In this document: one piece after another, positions 40,488 through 54,394 of the stretch
Position numbering within the stretch: position 1 is the stretch's first letter
Layout of the letters: each line of letters begins with the position of its first letter
Assembly: GCA_014825775.1 (NCBI GenBank)
Contig: MVAQ01000017.1
Coordinates: forward strand, 62,001-126,000
Reading direction: 5' to 3'
DNA: 64,000 nt
From: Krasilnikovozyma curviuscula
Taxonomy: Eukaryota > Basidiomycota > Tremellomycetes > Cystofilobasidiales > Mrakiaceae
The notes under the pieces: generated by a model
What the model was told of the DNA's origin: nothing
The model's database searches: none
Seen by the model: the letters and a program-made list of their open reading frames with translations, nothing else
Position numbers and translations under genes: made by a program

Positions 40488-43400
40488 CTACGCCTTAGTT
40501 CTAGTTGGGGATCCAATACCAGGCCAGCCAGAAATGGAGTCGCCTCTCGTCTTGACCGGTGATGAGATGATTTCTGCTGTTTCTTGAAGTTGCTTTGAAT
40601 CGCCAGTGGCATCCTTTCCATCGACGACCTCCTTGATAAGAGAGATGGTATTCTCCAAACTTCTTCTTCTCGTAGAGGGGGAGGTTTTTGTTGTACCAAG
40701 GGACTGTTGACGACCATGGCCACGTCTCCAGGCGGCACTTGGACCTTGACTGCTGCTTGGTGACATTGGTGATCCAACAGGTGATATGGGTGAGGCTGGA
40801 GAAGTAATGGACCCTGGCGAATCAGGATGAAACGAGTTGGTGAAAGAGACCCCGACTGGAGAAGCGGGTTCCGAAGCAGGTGTTTGAGGTACACTTTGAG
40901 ATGGGCTGGCGGGGCTGTCGATATCGGCCTAAAACCAAAGCGGTATATTAGGTGTCAGCGAATCAAACGTTTGCTTGAAAAAATCAGAAAAAAAACCTCC
41001 TCACATCTATCATATCCGGAGGTAACCTCTCATTCTCAATGTCTGAAACTCTGGCTTCTCCGAAGTTAGTGATGGATGACTTGACTTGTTCCGCACCATC
41101 AACCAACACATCTCCAGGTGTATGGATTCCGGTTAAAGAAACCAATTCGGAACCAGTTTCTGCCTCTTCTCTAAGCAAAGAGAAGACACGAGACATTCGA
41201 CCGACAGCCAAGATTTTGCTCTTGATGGCATTGCGTTTCTCCTCTGACATCTCACTGTCATCTTCATCATCAGCTGGAGAAAAGGAAATATATTAGCGAT
41301 GCAAATTGGTACTGAAGGGAAGGAAGATCACCCACCAATGATGGGCGAGGTCGGATCATTTTCGATCAACTCATCCTCTTCCTCCTCTTCCAGCTCCTCC
41401 TTGGTACAACAGTTCAGGATAGCAATCAACATGTCTGTGATTTTTTCACCAACGAAGGGCAAACTCCAAGTAAAGACGTCCATGAAGTTAGGTAGCCAAT
41501 ATGGATGTGGAGTTGAATTGAACTGTCGGATATTCATTACGTTTGATTCATACTTCAACACGGCGCTAGGAACAAACCATAATCAGAAGCGTCCAGAACA
41601 ACAATAACAATGACAGGATCGGGCACTCACCCTTTGTTGTTATACACGTCCAAATAGTTGGGTGCAGAAAACAGGGTCATGACGGACGGGAAACCGGTCG
41701 TCTTGGTTTTGCGGTACATTCGGTATCTGTTAACAAAAAGACAGTCAGAAAGCGAATGAAGACTGATCTTATAGTTAAACTAACCCAGCATCTTGAGCTT
41801 CATGGGCTCTAATAACTGACAACAAATTGTTTTTCTCGAGGAAAGTACAAGCAGAGTTATACCTGGAAAGAAGGTTTCAGAAATTTGGAAGAACCGTATA
41901 ATAGAACGCTTGAGAACTCACGTAAAAAAGTACGAACAGCCTCTGACGTGATTGTGGACGAAAGGTTCATTCGTCTTCTCAGATCCAAACTCCTCCAGCG
42001 GATCAGACCAGAGAATGTCACACATCAAACCAGAAGTTGGAGGCTCTCTGAATCGGTTGATCTATATAAAGATGAATTGAGTTAAGTAACATGTATATAT
42101 GTACGAAACGACCTCGGGGTAAAACAAAACTTACGCTTCGGATATCATCCAACGTGTTCATCTCTGGACTCAACCCGCCGTGGACACAAATGAATTGCTG
42201 ATTGATTACAGCAGCCAGCGGCAGAGTACAAAAGGACTCCATGCAAGCATTGTACAGGTCTTCAGAGTACTTGTGTTTACCTGTGAATACACCGAGTAGT
42301 GAGTGAGGTGGAGAGCATGCGGGTGACGAAGACGATGAACTCACATTCAAGCTTGAAAGTGAAGTAGTCAGTCAAATGCCTACACTCGTGGTTACCTCTC
42401 AGCAAGAAGAGAGTATCGGGGTAGTGAATTTTGAGGGCCCAAAGGTAAAGTACACACTAAACGAGAGCGAAGGTTAGTTCACCACCATTATGAGGTTTTC
42501 TGCAAATCGACTGCTGACTCACTTCAACACTGAAGTAACCTCTATCAACGTAGTCTCCCATGAAAAGATATCTGGTAGTTGCAGGGTTTCCACCAACTTC
42601 AAACAGCTTCATGAGATCAAACTAGCGCCCCAATAGTACACTCAGGTCAGCTCAGAACCATCCAAACGCCAAACAACACACAGAAAATAATTGAAACATA
42701 CATATTGACCATGAATATCACCACAGACCGTGATAGGGGCGTCAACTTCCAAAAGGGTTGGTTCGTTTTTTAAGATCTCTGTTGCTCGAGTCAAAATGAA
42801 CATCGCCTGTTCTTCAGTCAATCGACCTTCCCTATAGAAGTGGTTCTTCAAGAAAGCAATATCTGGCTTGGTTGGGTCCTCTGATGAGAAGAATTGTTCG
42901 TCGGTTGGAGTCTGCATAGCTGGTGCTTGGACCTAGGTTTTTGAACGCATACCGAGCAGAGCGGTGAGTGTTGTGTCCAGAGAAAAGAAAGAACATTAGA
43001 TATGACCAGATGCAGCGGACAGCGAGAATCAAGCATATAAGGAGAATAGCAGAGTTTGTCTCAAGCAAGGGCAGGGTATGATGGCTGTTTCGAGTCGCTC
43101 TGGTCGATCGAGAAGCATTCGAGACGGCTGTCCATGCTACTCCTGTAGTTTCCATCTTCACTTCGACAGTGCTATCTTGACGCGATAGAGGGCAAATGTC
43201 CTCCCTTGTGAAAGAAGTTCTGCTAGGTCCAGCGAGCCTGACGCTGTCGTTCAATAGGTGTGGGAAAAAAGGTGGACCCCATTCCACTCTTCCCTTTGCT
43301 TGTCAACCCATAGACGACTCGACACAGCAATACAGCCCCAAGGTATCATCCAACCATTCTCTAAGCCAGCAGAGGACATCCGACGGATTCAACTGCTCGC

Positions 43401-43661
43401 TTCTGAGCCCAGCGCCATTTCTACGACCACGACCTGAAACGACTGCTCGATTGTCTTAACGGTCCATGCAAATGAAAAGCTGCTTACCTCCTTGACGAAT
43501 CTCTCTTGAGTGCTCACAACCTGCCCGTCTTCCATCACATGCTGAGTGAAATCAATTGTTGGAACTGGTGCTTTGTGTTTTATGGCGGCCAGTGCTGCTT
43601 TCAAATGATCTCCCTTGGAAGCAACTACACCAAGCGTCGAGGGAGGGTCTGTAGAATCCAT
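40488..43661 (-). CDS. CNA1: Calcineurin catalytic subunit A
   Basis: This is a calcium/calmodulin-activated Ser/Thr phosphatase that works with a regulatory B subunit in stress and calcium signalling. The metallophosphatase motifs are present in order: [72 protein letters not shown] and the [19 protein letters not shown] block. The B-subunit-binding helix ([20 protein letters not shown]), the calmodulin-binding helix ([20 protein letters not shown]) and an autoinhibitory ERLPPDMID segment follow. A Ser/Pro-rich tail of about 130 residues ends SPTRTKA. Length is about 640. Intron 1 is unusually long for this window (about 545 nt, from about 43478 down to about 42934); most others are 50-150 nt. 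Confidence 0.95.
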
Positions 43662-45216
43662 AGTTGAACAAAACCAAAGACCTAGCAAGGGCTAGGAAGG
43701 AGAAAGAAGGGGGAAAGAAGGGGGAAAGGATCTGGTGGGTGGGCAGATTGCTTGGGCGCTGAGAAAGTGACGACACGTAAAAAGGTATTTTATGAGAAAA
43801 ATTGTTTCACGCTCCTACTTTGGACATGGGAAGTAGAATTGGCTAAAACTGCATTAAGGAGTGATTTCCAGGGTGCATTTGTACCCAATTTGAAAAGCAC
43901 AAATAGGGTTGAGATCTCATCTGGATTAGTTTCGCAAGCACTCAAAACAGCACCTCTCTAACAAGCAGACTAGTCATATATGGCATTGGGCTGGAGTTTA
44001 AGAAAGATCAAGATGGGAAGGACATAGGGTACAGCAGATTAGATTGGTAAACGGGCAACAAGCTTTCACTCCTCCTCAAGCTAGAACTTTAAGTTTCAAT
44101 AACTATGAGGGAAAGAGAAGCCATGTTTTTTCAGATTTAATGAGTTAAATTAGAATATGCTATCAAAATGATATGATGCTTCATGTAGGACGAAAGTAAA
44201 CATAACTAGCGCTAGATCATCAGCAGTGCGACAGTAGCATAACGACCACAAGGACAAGATATACTTACAAATCAGCGACTCCTTTGTTGGTTTCCTGCCC
44301 GGTGGTCGTGCTGTGATGGAAATTGTTATATGTACGAAGGGACTGAGAGTGAGATATAAAATGGGAAAAAGTACATGGGATTTTGGTATGCCTAGAGACT
44401 TTTTCCATGTAAATCAAGAAACACGAAAATATTGTACAAAACAGCACGGGATCATTTCGATAAAGCACGGGCTACTGAAGTCAACGCGAATTCTGGATCG
44501 CAGCCCGACGAATGTGCTAAAGTTGTGGAATCATCTATGGGTCAAACGAGAATATGGAATGGAATTGATCACTGGCTAAAGATCTGTCATTGCTCTGAGG
44601 TTAAAGCCGGCAAACGAGTACGACAAGGCAAGGGTAATGATGATAACATCGGCTGGTACCAAATCAGCCTGTGTAGAAGCTCAACGTTTTGTTGGCTGTC
44701 TATGTAAGGTAGACCAAAAATAAACTGGAATGGAAATTATATGGAAACCTCAGGAGTGGAATTGCTCACCAGCAGGAATGCACGTTTAGCTGTCTTTGTT
44801 GTCGTTGAACCATAGGATGTCAGAATGTAATTAGAGTTGGTACTCCAATGCACGCAAAGATTAGTAGGATAGAGAAGTTCTCCTACTCGTATTCGACAAT
44901 AGCATTTTTGAGCTGGGTGCTGTTGCATTTGGGGCAGAAGAAGGAAAAGCGTTTAGTACGCTCTCGTCAACCCATGACCTACAATAAGCCGCACCCGTAA
45001 TGAAAAGTCTTTGTAATCTCTCTCCCTCCCTTTGTTGTGACATCTCTTTATGGCTTGAAAATGGCATCTAGCAGCGGGAGGCTCCCATAGTTGACGACTA
45101 TAGCTGCGCAAGAGAAGGACTTGCATAGATGCCGAAGAGCTCATCAGTCAAAACGCTGAGGTGACTGTCACCTTGGTATAAGCCGAAATATAACCCGACG
45201 TATAAGTCTAGCTCTC
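43662..45216. other. 1.5 kb gap upstream of the calcineurin gene
   Basis: No gene is supported. Just upstream of the calcineurin start are a 6-bp-arm palindrome (CCTAGC/GCTAGG, 43681-43696) and two copies of AAAGAAGGGGG (43703-43724), which form a purine tract, i.e. a pyrimidine tract on the gene's sense strand. Further in, short frames on both strands show nothing recognisable. Confidence 0.4.
43703..43724. repeat. Two-copy 11-bp purine repeat in the calcineurin promoter
   Basis: The unit AAAGAAGGGGG occurs twice in tandem, about 40-65 bp before the calcineurin start codon. On the sense strand it is a CT tract, a common feature of fungal transcription start regions. Confidence 0.6.
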
Positions 45217-46596
45217 CTACTGGGTCTTTTGTTTTGATTTCTTTGAAACTGCCAATGACAAACGGGAGGCAGTCAACCAAGTGCGTGTGGTGTTCAAAAC
45301 CAATCACTGGCACTTACTTTTTCTCTTCTTGTCTATACTCTTCTTACCAACCACCCATTCCCATTTTCCCAAATTGTAACACGTCCTCAAAAAGAAGGCG
45401 ATCGCTAAGATGACCCCGGCGAATCCTGTCGCTTCATCACTCGTCCAAGGTTTGAAAGTCATTGGAGGATAGAATTCAGACTTCAAAATCTCAGATGGGA
45501 TGAAATTTGATGACAAGATGTAGAGTTGGAGGTAAAGATTATTGAGTGCTAGATGAGTCGAAGTGAGGAACAAGTACATTGTTGCGATGACTGGAGGAAT
45601 CCAGAAATCGAGACCCGAAAGTCCACCAGGTTGAAGTTCAGCTGGAGTTGAGAACTTGTACGTTGGTGCAAACATGTCAAACATGCTTAGGAGGACACCT
45701 CTGCCAAAAGTCCGAAAAGGTAATCAGAACACAAGCAGTGCTCTATGAAGCAGAGAAAGCGACGACCAACCCTCCATTCATGCCAATTAACGTCGCAACA
45801 ATGATCGAGTAAGGGTTTTCTCCAATCACTTTGTGGCTCTTGAAGCCTTCTACACTGAATTTACAGACAATGATAGCTCGAGTGAAGCCATCGAAGCCAG
45901 ATAGAGCAGCTTCCATTGGGAAGTTGGGCTTTTTGGGAATAAGTTTTCGAATGGGAGTCCTAGTGACCAGGAAGAGGACTGATGCGAAGAGTGTGAAGGG
46001 CATTGGGGACACGAGCCACGAAGGTGGTTGAGAGAGGAAGGCTGAGAGAATAGTTTCACCACCAAAGGCCAAAGTCATCATCGCTATAACCTGCAGTCAA
46101 TATGAATTCACATCAGCGAGAAAATAAGTTTACAAAACAAACATCATCGAACAGGCGAAAGGAAATGCAATGCGCCGAGGGGCATGTCAGTTAAAACGCC
46201 GACCAAACAGAACGAAACGCGATAACGAGCTGTAGATCGTACCTCCATGAAAAAAGTCGGTCTTTTTCTTTGTCCTTCAGTGGTATCCCAAACGTCGTCA
46301 CTGTCCTTCAAGCCATTTCTACCTCTCACTACCCACTCGATGACCATTGCAAGACTGCAGGCGAGATACAGGTTAGTAACATATCCTCTCCAATTACTCG
46401 AGCTCGTTTGGGATCGTGTCTGTGAAGCATCTCTGCAGAGTAGCAGCTAGCAGCTAGACGAGCCTAGTCTAATCAAAGTGGAAAGGACAAACCGGGGAAG
46501 ACCAATCAAGTCCATGACGGCGATTCCAAGAAATGGCTTAGTTGACAAGACGTATGACTGAGCCTGGATAGCAAATGAGGTCAACAATGCAGCCAT
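45217..46596 (-). CDS. TRIC-type intracellular cation channel-like protein
   Basis: This is a multi-pass membrane protein of about 300 residues. The start ATG (46594-46596) opens MAALLTSFAIQAQSY. A charged loop (GRNGLKDSDDVWDTTEGQRK) precedes the first landmark MMTLAFGGETILSAFLSQPP, which resembles the FGGxxL...PP segment of TRIC channels. KFSVEGFKSHKVIGENPYSI, then VATLIGMNGG, resembles the lysine-bearing pore helix and the GxxGG turn. Hydrophobic segments FWIPPVIATMYLFLTSTHLA and GFAGVILAIAFFLRTCYNLG follow. A strong GTAAGT donor after KKRK suggests a further exon that ends in a lysine-rich tail with the stop at 45217; without it the frame stops at 45304. TRIC proteins carry K+ counter-ions during ER calcium release. 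The family call is by pattern only. Confidence 0.62.
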
Positions 46597-46955
46597 CTTG
46601 AGACTTTGAGACTCGTTAGCTTGTTTGAAGGTGAATTGCACTCGTTGGACGTTGGAAGCAGACCTTCAAAATCACTGTGGCCATCGGAACTGACGCCGGT
46701 GGACGCGAAAGGATCGAATTATGGGAATATTAAAGAGCAATTTACACCTCTCAACAGAATTCTGATACGCTGCGAACTCAGAAAGACATCATTCAAGAGG
46801 GATATAGGTGGAGGTCACAGTGGAACGTGTCGCGGGACCTGATACCTGAACTCGATAGCGCAGATTGTTTTCCTTTCCTTTCCGTCGGACCTCAGTTTCT
46901 TGTGTAATGGGTGCAGAAAAAAAAAAAGCTCATGATCCTAAACCCCTCCAGCAAT
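46597..46955. other. Intergenic: RPL12 3' UTR and TRIC-like promoter
   Basis: This is a gap between minus-strand genes. It contains an A11-type tract around 46917-46927 and nothing else distinct. Confidence 0.35.
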
Positions 46956-47872
46956 CTATTCCTCCGGGCACTCAACGGAACCATCATCGATACCCTCAAT
47001 AATATCGTGTGGGTTCTTTCCATCAACGGTACATCCGACAGACTGAGCAGTTCCGAGAATCTCCTTGGCACAGTTGCCGAGAGTTCTGGCGAGAGACTTT
47101 GGCTTCATGATACGGCTGAGATTATTTTGCAGACGAGGCGGAAAGACGAGGGGCAGGTACATTGAACGAAACCGCAAGAACACACACAGAAACATGAAAG
47201 TAAGATATAAAACAAGTTAGTGTTGAAGCTTTGAAAGAACCAATAGAGATGACAGAACATCGCTCATTTGGCGTAGTTGAATCGCTGTACTTACGCAATA
47301 TCCCAAATCTCGTCCAAAGCAATGTTTCCGCTGTGCTTGATGTTCTTCTCCTTCTTTCGGTCACGTGGTGGCTCCTTCAAAGCTCTGATGACCAAGGAAG
47401 AAGCGGATGGAACAACGGAGGCAACAGCTTGACGGTTCTGGATGGTGAGTTGGACGGTGACCTTCAATCCCTTCCAGTCACCGGTGGCCTTGGCGATATC
47501 TTCACCGACCTTCTTTGGGGACTATGATTGGTGATTTCAAGACAGATTATAAGAGTCAGTAAAGTGATATCAGCAGAGGCCAGTCCACAGTTCGTCCTTC
47601 CAACTCTCTACACCAGTACTTCTCAACCAAATTCCTAACGAACTATCCTGTTCTGACCACCAAACCAAACTATCGTCTACTCACCAAACCCAAAGGACCA
47701 ATCTTTGGAGCCAAAGCAGAGGAGGCACCAACTTCACCACCAGTGGCCCTGAGGTAAATGATCTTGACTTCGTTTGGGTCGGCTTTCTGTTGATTCAAAC
47801 GAACGCAATTCAGTCAGTTTCACATCCTCAACAGAACGGGAACAGGGACTTCGTTTAACTTACGGGTGGCAT
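46956..47872 (-). CDS. RPL12: 60S ribosomal protein uL11 (L12)
   Basis: This is a cytosolic large-subunit protein of the GTPase-associated centre that binds 25S rRNA next to the stalk. The protein starts [20 protein letters not shown] and contains the proline-rich [20 protein letters not shown], the [20 protein letters not shown] strand region and [19 protein letters not shown]. It ends [16 protein letters not shown]. This is the normal length of about 165 residues. The first coding exon is 9 nt (ATGCCACCC) followed by a GTAAGT donor, a usual arrangement in fungal ribosomal protein genes. I looked for C/D snoRNA boxes in its introns and saw none. Confidence 0.95.
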
Positions 47873-48898
47873 TGTGGAAGATCTTGACTGGTAGAGATAT
47901 CAACGGATTCACTGCGACCTCGAATTCGAAACGTTACCAGGCGCGAAATCGCCGCCAAGTCGCCACAATGAAACGCTGTTTTCCCACGCTGAAAACTGCA
48001 TACTACACTCGCACTTCCAACCTCTGAGTCGTCCAATGACATAAGTTAGGAGTACACAAATTTGACAAAACCGAAGCAGGACTTCAAGATACCAGACAGA
48101 TCGAAGCTTACTCTCATACTCAGCGCAGATAACTTATTCTTCAAGGGCAAGCATGAATGCGTCAAACATCAACACTTAACAATCAATGGCATCTCTATAC
48201 GATCGACGCCGATTGATCTCATCTCAAACCAGACCGTTCTCTTACCTACAATGTAACTAAGCTTCAAGATTTGCAGAAGAAGACGAGGATCGTTCCGTCC
48301 CGTAGCAACGCAGGCAGTATCACCGCCAGTTTCAGCACTCCTTAGGCCACCTCATGTCAAGATTCTTTGATTCATCACCCATCACAGCATCCCGACTTGC
48401 ATTCAGAATGGTTCATAAATCCGAAGGTACGTTTCTCCCTTCTGTTCGTTTAGCTGCGCCGCAATGTCGCATCTTTTACCGTCACTCGCTGTCAATGCTG
48501 AAGCATTTTTGGATGTAAATGTCCTTCGGGATTAAGTCTGAGCGCCAGCTGAAGACCTTTCCATGCCTTCCTTCTGAGACTCTACCCTTTCTGTCATCTC
48601 CTTTTCACGCGCTGCAAATCTCTTTGTTATGACGTGAACTAATCGATTTCTTTGTGTTGTCTACTATGACAGGCTTTATTTAACAGTCACCGCAGGCTTT
48701 TGGTAGGTCACAAGGAGGAAGATCCGACTCAGCTTGATACTTCTGAATGCATGACACCTCACACTATGGTCTCATCTGTCTTCAATGCAATCATCTTACA
48801 GTTGTATGCATTAATTTTGTTCACAATATGTCAAAATATGCGAGCGAGATAGTTATATGAATCTTGAAAGACACTATTTTTCCCCAACAACTTGCGGA
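47873..48898. other. Intergenic: RPL12 promoter and 3' flank of the arabinofuranosidase gene
   Basis: No gene could be supported in this 1 kb. An ATG at about 48411 followed by seven codons and a GTACGT donor looks like a first exon on the plus strand, but I could not find an acceptor that keeps a useful frame. Confidence 0.35.
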
Positions 48899-51322
<2,424 letters not shown>

Positions 51323-52038
51323 TTTAGAAAAGAGGTTTCTTGAGGGTAATGTGGTTAGGGCTCATCAGGCAATGCCAAAAGTTGCCTGAAGGGTCACCCT
51401 TCGCACAAACCGCGCCACAGGGCCGCCTAGCGAGCTTTTGCCGGCACCGTCTGATTGCGCGTTCTATTCTCGAGAGAGCTTGAGCTCGAGGTCCATTTCG
51501 TTATGACATGTGGGAAACTTGGAGAGCAGATGTAGCTGTCTGCGAAGCAGAAGCAGGAACTTGGACGCAAAAGCCCCCCCTTGTGCTTGTTTACATTTCC
51601 ACCCCGGCGCGCGAATTACCCTTGTTTTTCCCCAAGGGGCAATTGTCGAAAAGCTTTCGCCATGTTTTTGATCAGCAGCAAGAGGTTCCTAGGAACAAAT
51701 CGAAGATATATCAGGAGCAATAAACATCTTTCGTGAGAGAGAAGATTGGAGAGGAGAGTAACAAAAAAAAAGTGTCAATCCCATCACCACGATCTTGTTC
51801 GCCTTTTCGACAGCCACAGCTGCTTCGTGATCCCTTCCACCAACTGTCATCTCTTGCTTCCAAAATTATTCTTTGACCCACCAGAGATCCTGTGAGTACC
51901 GGGTAAAATGCAATCTTCTGGCTCACCCATGTAGCTAATACCAGACCGTGCTTTTGAATCGTGCTGTTTCCCCAATTTGGCGATCATTGCAAACCCGTCT
52001 GTCTCAACCTATCGTCCAACCTCTCAAGCTACTGTACA
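51323..52038. promoter_or_regulatory. Divergent promoter of GH51 copy 1 and xylitol dehydrogenase
   Basis: Two genes of the same catabolic theme start outward from this 716-bp gap, so shared control is plausible. A CCGGGG (minus strand, 51602-51607) fits the SYGGRG consensus of CreA/Mig1-type glucose repressors, and a C8 tract and the CCCCAAGGGG palindrome (about 51631-51640) are nearby. These sites are inferred from short motifs only and could be chance. Confidence 0.4.
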
Positions 52039-53907
52039 ATGGCAGCTGAACTCAAGTCGAATCCTTCATTCGTCCTCTATGGAATCCAAGATACGAGGTT
52101 CGAAGGTGCGTGGACATAGCTAAAACTCCGTTTCCTTACCAGGTTTCTGACTGATCTTCGCCTTCCTACTACAGAGAGACCCATTCCTGAAGTTGGACCG
52201 AAGGATGTTCTTGTTGAAATTGCAAAAACTGTGTGTGCTCGATTCTTTCTTACTTCGACCTGAAAGGAATGACGCAGGGGCTTCGTGCCATGCAACGTCA
52301 CTAAATTGGCCTAACGAAATATCGCTTGCTTCACAAGGGTATCTGTGGATCTGATGTTCACTACCACTGCCATGGTAGAATTGGAGACTTCGTATTGAAA
52401 GATCCTATGGTAAGCATAGAGCAGTCTTTTGGCACTTTTCACCCCGAAATTCCCCATGTTGATCCTACGTTTCCTAAAATTTCGATAATGAACAGGTTCT
52501 TGGACATGAAAGGTACGCCCATCTTGATAACGTGTTTTGTGGAGTTTCTGATTAGGCCACTTATGCTCTAGTTCTGGAACCATCGTCAAGGTCGGCGACA
52601 AGGTCACTACGCACCAGATCGGCGACAGAGTTGCTCTCGAACCAGGAATGGTCTGCAAGGACTGTGGTGAGTTTCTTCTATCAAATTCGCTGTGGAAGCA
52701 AATGCGATGGTGGCTTGGAAGATCTCCAGATACGAGGCCGGTTCGGGTCACTCGCGGTAGTTGCGATTCTCTTTCAAGACGAGCATTGATTCAACTGACA
52801 CGAACATTTCCCACCTCGTACCAGACGCTTGTAAAATCGGAAAATACAACTTGTGTCCCAACATCGTCTTTGTGCGTCACACTCCCTATACACCTCTCGA
52901 ACACTTGTGTCTGAGCACCTTTCTCCTCTGCAGGCGGCAACCCCACCATTTACCGGAGGAACGCTTGCTCGTTACTATTCTTTGCCCGCCGACATTGCTT
53001 ATGCCATTCCAGATTCAGTTTCGTTCGAAGATGGGGCCATGATTGAGCCTCTCTCGGTTGCGGTCCACTCCGTCTCGAACTTGGCTGAAGTCAGAGCTAA
53101 TCAGGTTGTTGCCGTTTTCGGTGCTGGACCTGTTGGTCTGTTGTGTATGGCTGTTGCTAAAGGCATGTCAGATCTTTCCAGCCAAGCTTTGTTTCTTATG
53201 GAAGACTGATTCTGTTTCTCGTATACAGCTCTCGGTGCGCGTCGTGTTATATCCATCGATATCAACACCGACAGGCTCGCCTTCTCCACTAACTACGCAG
53301 CTACTGACTCGTTCCAGCCACCTGCCATGGAAAAGGATGAGCCAAGAATTGCTTACTCCAAGAGAGCCACTTTGATGATGAAGAAGAATCTAGGTTTGGC
53401 GGACAGAGGTCAGGAAGGTGTCGATGTGGTCATTGACGCGTCTGGTGCAGAAGTTTGTGTGAGTACTCTCTTCCCACCGTTGAATTTCTTGCATTTGTTC
53501 TCATTCGTCTTTCCACTTCCAATGCAGATTCAAATGGGATGCTTCCTCGTCAAAGACGGAGGAAAGTTTGTCCAAGTCGGCATGGGGGCTGACAATATTA
53601 CCATCCCATTGACTGCTCTCATGGTTAAGGAGGCTACTCTCTTGACCTCCTTTAGATATAGTGCTGGTGATTATCCATTGGTGAGTTTCGAGTCATTATC
53701 TGGCTCCTTGTTACTCAAAACCTGCTTCTGACCTACGACACGTTCCAGGCCATCTCCCTCGTTGCTCAGGGCAAAGTCGACCTCAAGCCATTGGTAACCC
53801 ACAGATACGAGTTCACTGATGCTGTTGCTGCTTTCGAAAGCACCAAGGTTGGAAAAGGCGCTGATGGTAGAGGAATCATTAAGGCTGTTATTTCTGGTCC
53901 AAAATAA
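52039..53907 (+). CDS. XYL2: NAD-dependent xylitol dehydrogenase (Xyl2-like)
   Basis: This is a zinc-containing medium-chain dehydrogenase of about 385 residues that oxidises xylitol to D-xylulose, the step shared by fungal D-xylose and L-arabinose use. Catalytic zinc ligands lie in TGICGSDVHYHCHGRIGDFV and VLGHESSG. The structural zinc cysteines read VCKDCDACKIGKYNLC. The NAD site is VVAVFGAGPVGLLCM, with an acidic residue (SIDIN) after the second strand, which favours NAD over NADP. FAATPPFTGGTLARYYSLPA and SFRYSAGDYPLAISLV agree with Xyl2 better than with L-arabinitol 4-dehydrogenase. About 15 extra residues (FQPPAMEKDEPRIAYSKRAT) lie after the nucleotide-binding region. Introns are removed at 52668-52824 and elsewhere. 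Sorbitol dehydrogenase activity is an alternative. Confidence 0.88.
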
Positions 53908-54394
53908 TGAGGCCCACCGTTAGGCTTCTTTCCTTTTTCCTTCTCTACCCAAAAATGCTCTTACAATGATACACCGGACTTTGATAACTCCGTAATAGGG
54001 TTGACGCTTTGATGAATAATCTGTACCTTCTTGCTTCTGGTGTAGCTGTCAGCAACTGGGTAACATGTGTAGGAACAATTGTAACCAATCCAACAAAAGA
54101 ATGCATGAAGCCGGTAACGAACGTAATTATAAAATGCGAATCTAAAAAAGATAAATAAGACATCGATTTGACAGAGGCCGAGGAGGTGCATTGCCTATCT
54201 CGATCGTGCAGTCATCCACCAACCTTAGAATCTTCAGGAAGGGCTCAACATACTGCAGGGAGCTTGTCCCAACTCTGAGTGGATTCAAAAGGATCCTTGA
54301 CTTGTTTGTTCTAAATCAAAGCCATCGGTGGCAGTTATACTAAACAGGGGGGTCGTTTCACCTGTCAGTGGTGATAGCTCATGGTAGGACCAGC
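53908..54394. other. Intergenic: XYL2 3' UTR and NPR3 promoter
   Basis: This gap lies between two plus-strand genes. No gene or distinct motif was seen; the short minus-strand frames are random. Confidence 0.35.

Noticed and set aside
42930..43480. Frames on both strands inside the long first intron of calcineurin A
   Set aside because: They are explained as intron sequence; the flanking exons join in frame and no motif is present.
44861..45067. Minus-strand frames, one reading a CPKCNS zinc-ribbon-like stretch
   Set aside because: The cysteine stretch lies between a TACTAAAC branch-like site and a CAG acceptor, which looks more like the end of an intron. No complete gene could be built.
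46956..47872. snoRNA inside RPL12 introns
   Set aside because: No paired C (RTGATGA) and D (CTGA) boxes at suitable distance were seen.
48410..48720. Possible first exon (ATG plus seven codons and a GTACGT donor) on the plus strand
   Set aside because: The nearest acceptor leads to an immediate stop, and no continuing frame was found.
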